Assembly (NCBI RefSeq): GCF_031846165.1
Contig: NZ_JAVRIE010000001.1
Coordinates: 434,001-498,000, forward strand
Direction: 5' to 3'
Source: Glaciecola blandensis
GTDB lineage: Bacteria; Pseudomonadota; Gammaproteobacteria; Enterobacterales; Alteromonadaceae
Length of the DNA stretch: 64,000 nucleotides
The notes beneath the pieces were generated by a model. It saw only the letters and a program-made list of their open reading frames with translations. It did not search any database and was not told the origin of the DNA. Made by a program: the position numbers and the translations under genes. Shown in pieces: positions 54,233 through 62,531 of this stretch (position 1 is its first letter; each line of letters begins with the position of its first letter).

Positions 54233-54838
54233 TTAACGATTTTTACGAAGTTGAGAAGTTTGTAAATGTAAACTGGCACGAACCAAAAGTTCCTGGTCCT
54301 GCTCACGGATGTGTGTGTAAACGTAACTGACTTGATAAAGATCATCGATGTGTTCAACCTCAATGACTTCAGCTAGACAGAATATGGCAGCCGCTTCTTT
54401 TTCTAGAAAGATTTTAACTTCTGCAAGCTGACCTAATTCTGGCGCATCCTGATGTTCAACGATAACACCTCCGCCACCAAATTTAGATGCGGTTTTTCTA
54501 AGTGCCTCATCATCTTGTTGAATCAGTATGTAAGACATCATAAGGTCGATTTTTCGCGCTTGCATTTGCAAGTAATCCACTAAGTCTTCTAGTTTGTCAC
54601 CTAGTGAACGCAGCGGTTTTAGTGCTTGAGATTCTATCTCAGAGAGTTCAGAAGCGATACGAAAAGCATAGGGCATACTGGCTTCAAATTCATCCATGCT
54701 TTGATTAACTAGGCTGCTATCAATAAATTTTACGTTTACTTTGGTTGCATGCTTTATTAAAAAGTATGAGCCGAAGTTGGCTTGTTTTTCTTCTAATGAG
54801 TTCAATGGAAACGTTCCTGTAATCGCCGCACATGGCAT
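54233..54838 (-). CDS. PilZ-like domain protein
   Basis: A 201-residue protein in the position where related genomes have a PilZ-domain gene between mfd and lolC. The C-terminal half looks like a degenerate PilZ barrel: ASKFGGGGVIVEHQDAPELG near residue 115-135 corresponds to the [D/N]xSxxG segment, but the RxxxR c-di-GMP-binding motif is not intact. The N-terminal half is helical (LEDLVDYLQMQARKIDLMMS). c-di-GMP binding is therefore uncertain. The ATG at 54838 lacks a ribosome binding site; a TTG at 54805 has AGGA nine bases upstream and may be the true start. Confidence 0.68.
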   Translation of the reverse strand: MPCAAITGTFPLNSLEEKQANFGSYFLIKHATKVNVKFIDSSLVNQSMDEFEASMPYAFRIASELSEIESQALKPLRSLGDKLEDLVDYLQMQARKIDLMMSYILIQQDDEALRKTASKFGGGGVIVEHQDAPELGQLAEVKIFLEKEAAAIFCLAEVIEVEHIDDLYQVSYVYTHIREQDQELLVRASLHLQTSQLRKNR

Positions 54839-55035
54839 TAATCCCGAGTAGGGAGTAGCAGCCCCCCAATGCTTAGGGTAGAATGCAAGTCACGTAATTT
54901 AACAAAATTGTCCGCAAGTTTCACTGTTGTTTATGACTTATTACAACCTTGTAGGCTTGTGAGCAAATGCGTTAGCAAGACTTTGCTACACTTGTCGACC
55001 TTCCAATACATAAAATGGACTGAAGTATATACTCT

Positions 55036-56241
55036 ATGTTGCGCCTACCAATTTCAGCATTCATCGGAATGCGATATTCCAAAACCTCAGTTAAACGCAG
55101 TTTTATTGCCTTTATAAACTTGTTCTCGGTGGTTGGTATCGCCCTTGGCATCGCATCATTGATCACTGTTATTTCAGTTATGAATGGGCTGGAGGGGCAA
55201 CTTAAACAAAAGATACTGGGGATACTCCCGCATATTGTTGTTGAAAGTCGAGAACCGCTTGAGTTTTCAAGTGACCTTGCACAACAAGTCGTATTTACAA
55301 CTGACTTCACTGAACAGGAAGCGATTATTCAATCTAGCAAGACAATCAAAGGAGTCTTTCTTCAGGGGATAGATACTGAGCAAGTGCAAAAGCACTCTAT
55401 CATTGCAAAGAATATGATCGCTGGTAGCTGGCAGTCAATGCGTCAGGGGAGTTTTCAAGTACTGATCAGCCGAGCCTTGGCGAGTCAAATGAGAGTCAGC
55501 ATAGGCGATCAGTTACGTGTTATTAGCCCAAACGCTAGCGTGTTTACTCCTTTAGGTAGAATGCCTAGTCAACGCTTGGTAACGATTGGAGGCTTGTTTC
55601 AACTGAATAGCGAGGCTGATGATAAAGTCATGCTAATGAATATTCATGATATTGCGAAGTTGTCTCGAAAGCGCAATCTCGACTTTGTGAGTCAACGTCT
55701 CTACCTTGAAGATGCATTCGAATACGAAAGTGTCACTCAGGCCCTAGATAAACAAGGTTTGGAATATACCACCTGGCGCTCAAGACAAGGTCCTTTGTTT
55801 GACGCAGTGAGTATGGAAAAGTCAATGATGTCTCTCATGCTATTACTGATCATTGCTGTCGCGGCTTTTAATATCGTTTCAGCACTGGTGATGGTTGTCA
55901 GTGAAAAAACCAGTGATATTGCAATATTACAAACCCAAGGCTTATTGCCGAAAGATGTGATGTTAATTTTCATTCTTAATGGTGTATTTAATGGCGTAAA
56001 AGGCATTCTGGCTGGGCTTGCATTAGGCTTGTTACTGGTGTCGCAACTGAATAATATACTCAGCTTGATTGGCGTAAATTTAGGCTTTGGTCCGAATGGT
56101 ATGGGCCTGCCCATTGATTTACGTTGGTCAGAAGTGTTGGTAATATCGTTAAGTTCACTCGGCTTATGTATTGCTGCTACTTTATACCCTGCGTTTAGGG
56201 CTGCTTCAATTCATCCTGCAAATAGCTTACAAACCCAATAA
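55036..56241 (+). CDS. lolC: Lipoprotein-releasing system permease LolC
   Basis: A 401-residue membrane component of the LolCDE transporter, which passes outer-membrane lipoproteins from the inner membrane to LolA. The order is one N-terminal helix (AFINLFSVVGIALGIASLIT), a periplasmic domain of about 210 residues with FTPLGRMPSQRLVTIGG (the LolA-contacting hook region), and three C-terminal helices (LMLLLIIAVAAFNIVSALVM; GILAGLALGLLLVSQLNN; VISLSSLGLCIAATLYPAF). VISVMNGLEGQLKQKILGIL near residue 48 matches LolC, not LolE. No lolD or lolE follows; the next gene is a phosphoribosyltransferase. The start lacks a strong ribosome binding site. Confidence 0.9.
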   Translation: MLRLPISAFIGMRYSKTSVKRSFIAFINLFSVVGIALGIASLITVISVMNGLEGQLKQKILGILPHIVVESREPLEFSSDLAQQVVFTTDFTEQEAIIQSSKTIKGVFLQGIDTEQVQKHSIIAKNMIAGSWQSMRQGSFQVLISRALASQMRVSIGDQLRVISPNASVFTPLGRMPSQRLVTIGGLFQLNSEADDKVMLMNIHDIAKLSRKRNLDFVSQRLYLEDAFEYESVTQALDKQGLEYTTWRSRQGPLFDAVSMEKSMMSLMLLLIIAVAAFNIVSALVMVVSEKTSDIAILQTQGLLPKDVMLIFILNGVFNGVKGILAGLALGLLLVSQLNNILSLIGVNLGFGPNGMGLPIDLRWSEVLVISLSSLGLCIAATLYPAFRAASIHPANSLQTQ

Positions 56242-56274
56242 TCGTTATACTATGCGAACATGAATCTATAGTGG

Positions 56275-56293
56275 CAAGTTCTTACTTGTTTTT
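56275..56293 (+). terminator. Weak intrinsic terminator after lolC
   Basis: A five-base stem (CAAGT with ACTTG, loop TCTT) directly followed by TTTTT, 34 bases after the lolC stop. It suggests the lolC transcript ends here and lolC is monocistronic. Confidence 0.5.
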
Positions 56294-56329
56294 ACCTTTA
56301 TCTGATACAGATTTAACAGAGAGTTTATT

Positions 56330-56890
56330 TTGAGCAAAAAATATATCAGTTCACAATCCCTTTTAGAGGATAGTTTTCGTTTAGCATCAAAAGTGTTTAA
56401 AGACGGATTTAAGCCTGATTTTATCATTGGCATCTGGCGCGGCGGAGCGCCTATAGGGATTGCTGTTCAAGAGTTTTTTGAATACAAAGATACGCCAACT
56501 GATCATATCGCGGTGCGCACATCGTCTTACTACGGCATTAATAAACAATCCAAAGAAATAAAGGTTCATGGATTGCATTATCTTATTGAGAATGCGAATG
56601 CTGGAGATAGCTTGTTGATTGTGGATGACGTGTTTGATTCAGGCCGCAGTGTCGAAGCCCTTATCAATCAGATTGAAACGCTGATGCGCTTAAATACGCC
56701 GAAAGAAATAAGAATTGCGACTCCTTGGTACAAGCCTCAGAACAATAAAACACAAATTGTGCCTGATTACTTTGTGAATGAGAGTGATGAGTGGCTTGTA
56801 TTTCCGCATGAGTTGGCTGGCTTGAGCGTAGAAGAGATAAAAGAAGGGAAGACAGAGCTAAGTAACATATTGGATGTTTTGCTCGACTAG
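56330..56890 (+). CDS. Phosphoribosyltransferase-fold protein
   Basis: A 186-residue type I phosphoribosyltransferase. The PRPP-binding loop is SLLIVDDVFDSGRSVEALIN near residue 96-115 and an N-terminal loop is FIIGIWRGGAPIGIAVQEFF near 32. The pattern is nearer to hypoxanthine/xanthine-type enzymes, as in DxxDSGxx, but the nucleobase specificity cannot be read. The tail (EWLVFPHELAGLSVEEIKEG) is family-typical. The start is TTG with GAGAG upstream. It occupies the place where lolD would follow lolC, but shows no link to lipoprotein traffic. A strong terminator follows. Confidence 0.87.
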   Translation: MSKKYISSQSLLEDSFRLASKVFKDGFKPDFIIGIWRGGAPIGIAVQEFFEYKDTPTDHIAVRTSSYYGINKQSKEIKVHGLHYLIENANAGDSLLIVDDVFDSGRSVEALINQIETLMRLNTPKEIRIATPWYKPQNNKTQIVPDYFVNESDEWLVFPHELAGLSVEEIKEGKTELSNILDVLLD

Positions 56891-56919
56891 TACATAGCGC
56901 AATTCATTGACCCTCATGG

Positions 56920-56948
56920 AAAAGGCTGCATCTGCAGCCTTTTTCGTT
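56920..56948 (+). terminator. Rho-independent terminator after the phosphoribosyltransferase
   Basis: Stem AAAAGGCTGC with GCAGCCTTTT around the loop ATCT, followed by TTCGTTTT, 29 bases after the stop codon. Confidence 0.92.
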
Positions 56949-56983
56949 TTCCGAACAGAGTATTGCCATGCAATATACCGCTA

Positions 56984-57628
56984 TTATTTGTTATCAATAT
57001 AAAATTTGTCGTGGAAAGTATAAACCCAATGGGGTTTGTGGACGATGAGTACCGTCATTGTCATGCCATTGAACATCGCTTCTGGAAATAACAGGAGAGG
57101 GGTGAGTAGTACATAATTCTGATAGATAGTGTCCCATGTCAGGTCAGTATCGATGTAGTAATAACCGGCTAATATCAGCATTTTTAATGAAATTGTAATT
57201 GCACCAGGAAAGAAGCCACAAACGAAAAGGTAGACAAAAACGTTACGTGGCAACTTATGAAATGACCAACTGAAAATAAGATAGGTGATCGCAATTGGCA
57301 TTGCGACGCCAGCCAACCAGTTTACTCCTAACATTGAGGCATGTTCATAGCCTAACAGAGTGACTGCAAGCAATACTAAACTGGCAGAAATAATGGCCCA
57401 GCGGAAGCCGAGAACTAGGGCTAAGGATGTTAGCCACATAAAGTGAACGTAAAGTTCATCGACTATTCCAGCACGAAAAATCCACAGAATAAACACCAAC
57501 ACGGTGGTGCCGAAAAAGCGATGTTGCAGTGTCGTATCGGTTTTGAGGTCAGCGATCTTTGTATTTTTTAATACAACGAAGAGCAGACACAAGGCGCCTA
57601 TCAAGGACATGATTTCAATTATTGTCAT
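56984..57628 (-). CDS. CbiM-like energy-coupling factor permease
   Basis: A 214-residue integral membrane protein with about six helices, related to the substrate-binding permeases of ECF transporters (COG3235/CbiM-like). Recognisable parts are VHFMWLTSLALVLGFRWAII near residue 60-80, LGVNWLAGVAMPIAITYLIF near 100, LPRNVFVYLFVCGFFPGAIT near 125 and the C-terminal LLLFPEAMFNGMTMTVLIVH followed by KPHWV. CbiM family members bind Co2+ or Ni2+, but the N-terminal metal-binding His typical of CbiM/NikM (mature MHI) is absent here. No ATPase or T component is adjacent. The substrate is thus unknown. Confidence 0.82.
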   Translation of the reverse strand: MTIIEIMSLIGALCLLFVVLKNTKIADLKTDTTLQHRFFGTTVLVFILWIFRAGIVDELYVHFMWLTSLALVLGFRWAIISASLVLLAVTLLGYEHASMLGVNWLAGVAMPIAITYLIFSWSFHKLPRNVFVYLFVCGFFPGAITISLKMLILAGYYYIDTDLTWDTIYQNYVLLTPLLLFPEAMFNGMTMTVLIVHKPHWVYTFHDKFYIDNK

Positions 57629-57753
57629 TTGTAATACACATTATTTGCTGAAGTTTCATGAAGACAACTCGAAGAGTGAGTGTATATGATACATAATATG
57701 GGCCCTGACTTTTAGTCAAGCTGGCTATTTTTATTTTCAGATATCGAGGCAAA

Positions 57754-59421
57754 GTGAACTTTAAACCACAATTTCCATTCTTCACTGCACGACCAGAACA
57801 AGTGTATTTAGACAGCGCTGCTAGCACACAGCGGCTAGGTGCTGTGCTGAAGGCCAGTGAGTCGTATTACGTAAATTATAATGCAAGTGTGCATCGCAGC
57901 GCCTACGAAATAGCAAACGAAGCTACTCAAGCATATGAATGCTCTCGAACGGCTCTGCAGAAACTGATTAATGCTAGTTCGCCTTCCGAAATCGTTTTTA
58001 CCAGTGGTGCGACAGAAAGCCTCAACCTGATAGCACAGGGCTTACATGCCAACATGCTGAGTGGGAGAAAAATCTTAATTATGACGAGTGAGCATCATGC
58101 GAATATCCTCCCATGGCAAATGCTCGCGAGACAATTGGGTTTGGAGATTGAAACGCTCCCTTTAGGAAGCGAAGGGCAGTTTGATAAACGCGAATTCCAG
58201 GCATTATGTTCAAAACTGACTCAAGATGTTGCTCTATTAGCGATTGCTCATGTGTCTAATGCCCTAGGGAATATTTACCCTTTAGAGTCTATCTTGAAGA
58301 TAGCCCGGCAGCATAATATTCTCAGTGTGATTGATGGTACTCAAGCGCTAGCGCATGTTCCGGTTGATGTGCAAAAGCTTGACTGTGATTTTTATGTAGC
58401 CAGTGCACATAAAATGTACGGACCAACTGGCATTGGCATGCTTTTTGGCAAATATGACAACTTACTGGCTTTGTTACCAAGCAAGCTGGGCGGTGAAATG
58501 CTGAGCGATGCAAGTTTTGATAGTTTCGAATGCGCGCCCCCACCGCTGAAATTTGAAGCTGGTACGCCTAATATTTCTGGGGTGATTGGTTTTGCTACTG
58601 CGGCCCATTTTGTCCATCAACATTTGGCAGAAATTCAGGTACACGAAAATACCTTGAAAGCGTTTTTGTTGAGCTCTCTTTTGGATATCTCTGACATTAA
58701 AGTTTGGGGTAACCATGCGCAACCTGAAACAAGAGACAACAGTATTGCCACTGTCTCTATCAGCTTCCATCAGCTGAATGTCAATGATGTTGCTCAATAC
58801 TTATTTCAATCGAATATTGCGGTTAGGATTGGTCATCACTGTGCCATGCCATTGATGAAAGTACTGGGTATCGGGGGAACCTTAAGGATTTCTCTCGGGT
58901 GCTACACCAGCAAAGAAGAGATTTCCTTTTTCATGAAACACTTACAAGCGGCTATATCAGCGTTAAAGCAAGATATGTCGAGTAGCGTAAGTAAAGACAG
59001 TGAGATAATTGAGTCAAGGGAGGGGATTGATTCAACAAGTTTAGCACTCCCAATTGCGAGTAAGATAGCAGCTAGCAAAGGGTGGGATAATCAGTATCGC
59101 CAGCTTTTGTTAGCAAGCAAAAAGTTAAACACACTGGTTGTGGAAGAACGCACAGAGGCAACTTTATTGAAAGGTTGTGAATCTGATGTTTGGGTGGCTA
59201 ATATATCAGGTGAGTTACACGGGTACTCTGAGAGCAAAGTGATCCGTGGTATTCTTTCACTTCTGCTAGAAAAAGCGAATTCGCTTGGGCAAGAGGCTAG
59301 CTCATTTGATTATTTTACTTATCTTGAGGCTTTGCACCTCACTCAATACTTTAGCCAAGGTAGAAGAGATGGTGTCGGTCACGTAATAGAAAGAATTAAG
59401 CGACTACTGAAAACGGCATAG
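57754..59421 (+). CDS. Cysteine desulfurase fused to SufE/CsdE-type sulfur acceptor
   Basis: A 555-residue fusion. Residues 1-410 are a SufS/CsdA-type class V desulfurase: TSGATESLNLIA, the SEHHANILPW motif near 113, the PLP lysine in ASAHKMYGPTGIG (Lys 220) and the catalytic cysteine in RIGHHCAMPLM (Cys 363). A Ser/Glu-rich linker follows (about 405-435). Residues 435-555 form a SufE/CsdE domain with acceptor cysteine in LLKGCESDVWVANIS (Cys 475) and the GRRDGV segment near the end. In E. coli the two are separate adjacent genes (csdA-csdE). The start is GTG with GAGG upstream. No suf or csdL genes are next to it. Confidence 0.93.
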   Translation: MNFKPQFPFFTARPEQVYLDSAASTQRLGAVLKASESYYVNYNASVHRSAYEIANEATQAYECSRTALQKLINASSPSEIVFTSGATESLNLIAQGLHANMLSGRKILIMTSEHHANILPWQMLARQLGLEIETLPLGSEGQFDKREFQALCSKLTQDVALLAIAHVSNALGNIYPLESILKIARQHNILSVIDGTQALAHVPVDVQKLDCDFYVASAHKMYGPTGIGMLFGKYDNLLALLPSKLGGEMLSDASFDSFECAPPPLKFEAGTPNISGVIGFATAAHFVHQHLAEIQVHENTLKAFLLSSLLDISDIKVWGNHAQPETRDNSIATVSISFHQLNVNDVAQYLFQSNIAVRIGHHCAMPLMKVLGIGGTLRISLGCYTSKEEISFFMKHLQAAISALKQDMSSSVSKDSEIIESREGIDSTSLALPIASKIAASKGWDNQYRQLLLASKKLNTLVVEERTEATLLKGCESDVWVANISGELHGYSESKVIRGILSLLLEKANSLGQEASSFDYFTYLEALHLTQYFSQGRRDGVGHVIERIKRLLKTA

Positions 59422-59468
59422 CCATTGTTAATGCTGAGTCAGCTAACCACCATAAACCCAAGATAACG

Positions 59469-60770
59469 TTACTTCAGTTTTGATTTGGCTTCTATCCATT
59501 GACTCATGTATTTCGTTGAACTTGTTGTATGGTGTTGAAGAATTTGCCCAAAAAAGTGCTTATTTCGATGTTGATTTAGGTTCGCATAGACTTTTTGTAA
59601 CTTCTCTAATAGCCCATGTGATTGCGTTTCATAGTCAAATAGGGCATTGATATGCTGCGCACAGCCTTGGCTTGCCTCAAGCCAGCGCGCCTCATTCTGA
59701 TATAACGCTATCGCTTCCTTGATGAAGTTATCAGTATTTTCACTGATATCGCTTATGGCGCCAGGCCAAGATGGTAAACCTACCGTGTGGTCTGTTGCTG
59801 CATCTGTCGCTACATCTGTCGTTACAATCAGGCCCTCGCTACCAATTGGGCTAGTGACACTGGGTGTGTTACAACGCATTGCGTCCACCAGCTTTCCCTT
59901 AATGCCTGCACCGAAGTTTATTGGAGCAAGTAATACACGAGATGAGCCAATGGCTTGTTCAGCGTCTTCAATATAACCATGCACCAAAAAGCCAAGTTTC
60001 TTATTCTCTAGTTGTTTAGCTTTAGGAGGTAAATAGGCACCATAAACATGACATTTCGCATCAGGAAGGTGCTTCTTTATAGTTGGCCAAATTTTGCTGC
60101 GCAGTGTCAGTACTGCATCCCAGTTAGGCGCATGTCGAAAGTTTCCAATCGTGATGAAGTCTCGTCGCTCTGAATAGAGGGGATCTTTTTGTGCATCCTT
60201 ATTGGGGAGTAAAAAGCGACAGTGGTGAAGAAGGTCAGACGATATTCCGAAGTGTTCCACCAATAAGTTAGTTTCAAAATCCGATAATAAAATACTGATG
60301 TCGCACCGCCATATTGAGGCTAACTCTCGTTTGCAGGTATCTGAATAGAGGTAGGGCTCTACACTAGCAAAGTGGTTTGGATTGACTTGGTTTTTATACG
60401 CCTCATGTCTGGCATAACGCAAAAAATGTAAATCTTCACAATCCAAGACTTTTAGGCAATTTGGCGCAGCTTCTGCGACTCGCCAAGAAAACTGCTCTTC
60501 ACTAATGTAACGGTCAAAAATAGCAATGTTCGGCTGATACTCACGAACGAATTCGTCAAAACTACTATCATTCAACAACACACTGCGTTGTTCATCAACA
60601 AGGCAATCTAGCGGTGTTGAGCGTTCAGACTTTTCAGATGCGCTGACAAAACATACCTCGTGTCCTTGCTGCTTGAACAATTCGATATAGCTTAAGATAT
60701 TTTGGCTCGCTGCGGAGGAACGAGCCTCTGGCCATACAAGGCCAATAAATAGGACTTTTAACACTGACAA
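59469..60770 (-). CDS. Glycosyltransferase (GT-B, GT4-like)
   Basis: A 433-residue GT-B-fold glycosyltransferase. The N-terminal Rossmann domain begins VLKVLFIGLVWPEARSSAAS; the C-terminal donor-binding domain includes FITIGNFRHAPNWDAVLTLR near residue 205, KCHVYGAYLPPKAKQL near 245, GYIEDAEQAIGSSRVLLAPI near 270 and the donor-binding INFGAGIKGKLVDAMRCNTP near 290. Acceptor and donor sugars are unknown. It is a lone gene, not part of a visible polysaccharide cluster. The start (TTG at 60770, or GTG at 60764) lacks a clear ribosome binding site. Confidence 0.85.
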   Translation of the reverse strand: MSVLKVLFIGLVWPEARSSAASQNILSYIELFKQQGHEVCFVSASEKSERSTPLDCLVDEQRSVLLNDSSFDEFVREYQPNIAIFDRYISEEQFSWRVAEAAPNCLKVLDCEDLHFLRYARHEAYKNQVNPNHFASVEPYLYSDTCKRELASIWRCDISILLSDFETNLLVEHFGISSDLLHHCRFLLPNKDAQKDPLYSERRDFITIGNFRHAPNWDAVLTLRSKIWPTIKKHLPDAKCHVYGAYLPPKAKQLENKKLGFLVHGYIEDAEQAIGSSRVLLAPINFGAGIKGKLVDAMRCNTPSVTSPIGSEGLIVTTDVATDAATDHTVGLPSWPGAISDISENTDNFIKEAIALYQNEARWLEASQGCAQHINALFDYETQSHGLLEKLQKVYANLNQHRNKHFFGQILQHHTTSSTKYMSQWIEAKSKLK

Positions 60771-60860
60771 TGATTGTGCCGATTAAGAATAATGTTTGGG
60801 GATTATAACGTGAAAATAAGCTTAACTGATACATTGTTAAGCTTTGTTGCGATTTTGGGC

Positions 60861-62117
60861 TTACGCCGTTCTTACACAGTTTCGCCCCGCCTTTTTTGCT
60901 TTATATAAGGCATTATCAGCGCGTTTTAAGGTTGGTTTGAAATCTTTGCTACCAGACAATGATTCAGCAATACCAAAGCTACATGTTACTTTCACTATCT
61001 CTTGGCGTAAGGGGCTTTGTCTTCGATTCCGCGATTGCGAGGCTGACTTTTGACTGCGCTTCTGAACCCTGATTGCCATTGGGTAGCTTTCAATTTCAAC
61101 TCTTAGATCTTCGATCGTTTCACGCACATCATCAATATATTTACCGTCAAATACAAGTGTGAATTCCTCGCCACCATAGCGAAACGCTCTAGCACCGTTT
61201 CTCGTTTTTGCGATCTTGCTTGCTACCAGTTTGAGAACGTCGTCACCGGAATCATGCCCATATTTATCGTTGAAACGTTTAAAATGATCGACGTCTATCA
61301 TCACAACAGTAAAGTGGCGGCTTAACTCATCAGCATATTGTGTCATAGAACGACGTGCTGGAATACTGGTCAATTCGTCGTTAAATGCCATGTTTCGACT
61401 ATTCATGATTGCTGAATACAAGCACAACAAACTCGCTAAACATGCTAGTAAGACAATGGATACAGGGGACGGTTTAGCAATGACATAACCCGCCATAACC
61501 GCAATTGCTAGCAAATAGAGGTTTTTATGCGAACCCAAAACGATAACTAACATCGCGACCATTGTTATACAGATTAAAGCAAATTCTAATGGGGTAAACC
61601 AAAACGTCTCGAAAGGGTTGTGCATCGCTATACTACTGAATACCTTTGTTGACACCTCGATCACGATTGGCTCAGCTTTTGAAATGACGATGCTAAAAAA
61701 GACCCAAGCAATTAAGCTACCTAACAAATATAAGAAGCTTTTTATCAATCTATGGGCTGGGATTGTAATGAGCCCAAAAATCGGAAGTAGGACGATAAAC
61801 GACATTAAGAGATGTTCGGTTTGTAGCTTGAGCATCAATGGCGCATTTGCGAGTGCTTGTTGTTCACTAAAATACGGTAAGATATAAAAGTGCGCGATTG
61901 TACTTAGCGCGATGATGCTGGCAACGTACATTGTAAGTGCCTGGCGCAGAGCTAAAGTGAAAATGACAACAACGAAAAGAATGATAGAAATGAAGGGGAC
62001 TAAATTACTTAAGGGAGACGCTACTTGGTCGTGCCAGCGTTGTTCAACAAAAAACATAGTTGCAAGGCAACTAAGGCAAACAAATAGCATGGAAATAATT
62101 GAATTTCTGGCAGTCAT
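60861..62117 (-). CDS. Membrane-bound diguanylate cyclase
   Basis: A 418-residue protein with several hydrophobic helices in the first 245 residues, then a GGDEF domain. The signature is AFRYGGEEFTLVF near residue 320 (GGEEF, an active variant), preceded by FNDKYGHDSGDDVLKLVASK. The RXXD inhibitory site position reads RNGA, so product inhibition is probably lost. An unusual basic, Ser/Gln-rich insertion near residue 358-382 (RVQKRSQKSASQSRNRRQSP) interrupts the domain before VKVTCSFGIA. The membrane part resembles no sensor I can name. It should raise c-di-GMP at the inner membrane. Confidence 0.88.
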   Translation of the reverse strand: MTARNSIISMLFVCLSCLATMFFVEQRWHDQVASPLSNLVPFISIILFVVVIFTLALRQALTMYVASIIALSTIAHFYILPYFSEQQALANAPLMLKLQTEHLLMSFIVLLPIFGLITIPAHRLIKSFLYLLGSLIAWVFFSIVISKAEPIVIEVSTKVFSSIAMHNPFETFWFTPLEFALICITMVAMLVIVLGSHKNLYLLAIAVMAGYVIAKPSPVSIVLLACLASLLCLYSAIMNSRNMAFNDELTSIPARRSMTQYADELSRHFTVVMIDVDHFKRFNDKYGHDSGDDVLKLVASKIAKTRNGARAFRYGGEEFTLVFDGKYIDDVRETIEDLRVEIESYPMAIRVQKRSQKSASQSRNRRQSPLRQEIVKVTCSFGIAESLSGSKDFKPTLKRADNALYKAKKAGRNCVRTA

Positions 62118-62531
62118 GGCGAGTTCTTTGTTAAGATTTGTAATACAAGGTCAATTTCACCTCACTTTGATACACGGGCGTGATATTGCCATTTGTATTC
62201 GTATATTTCATTCTCTGTATTAAAACCGTTGTCGCGATCTTTATACCTTCTAGCTCAAATTTTGGCTAAATTGTTACGGCAACGTATGTTAGGTAATTTT
62301 TTGGTTTTCCGCAATCGGCGCTCATTGGTTGTTTTTACTACATAAGTTGTAAAAAATGACGAAACCAGGCTTAATTCACTGAAATAGTCCTAAATGTCTT
62401 GAACTTTCATTTCAAGTCGTGTTAAAAATTTGTGGTAGGGTTAACGTGTTTTTGAAAACAAGCGCTCAGAGGCAGGGTATTTTTGCTGATTCGCCAATGA
62501 TTTGAAAAAACACAGACTGTCTAGGGAATAA
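62118..62531. other. Long intergenic region between the cyclase and HDOD genes
   Basis: These 414 AT-rich bases separate divergent genes. I see no gene or RNA family in them. A possible promoter for the HDOD gene is TTGAAC, a 17-base spacer, then TTAAAA at about 62399-62427. That leaves a leader of roughly 100 bases containing no obvious structure. Confidence 0.5.

Noticed and set aside
54869..55117. Plus-strand frame of 82 codons before and into lolC
   Set aside because: Overlaps the lolC start in another frame and has no family features.
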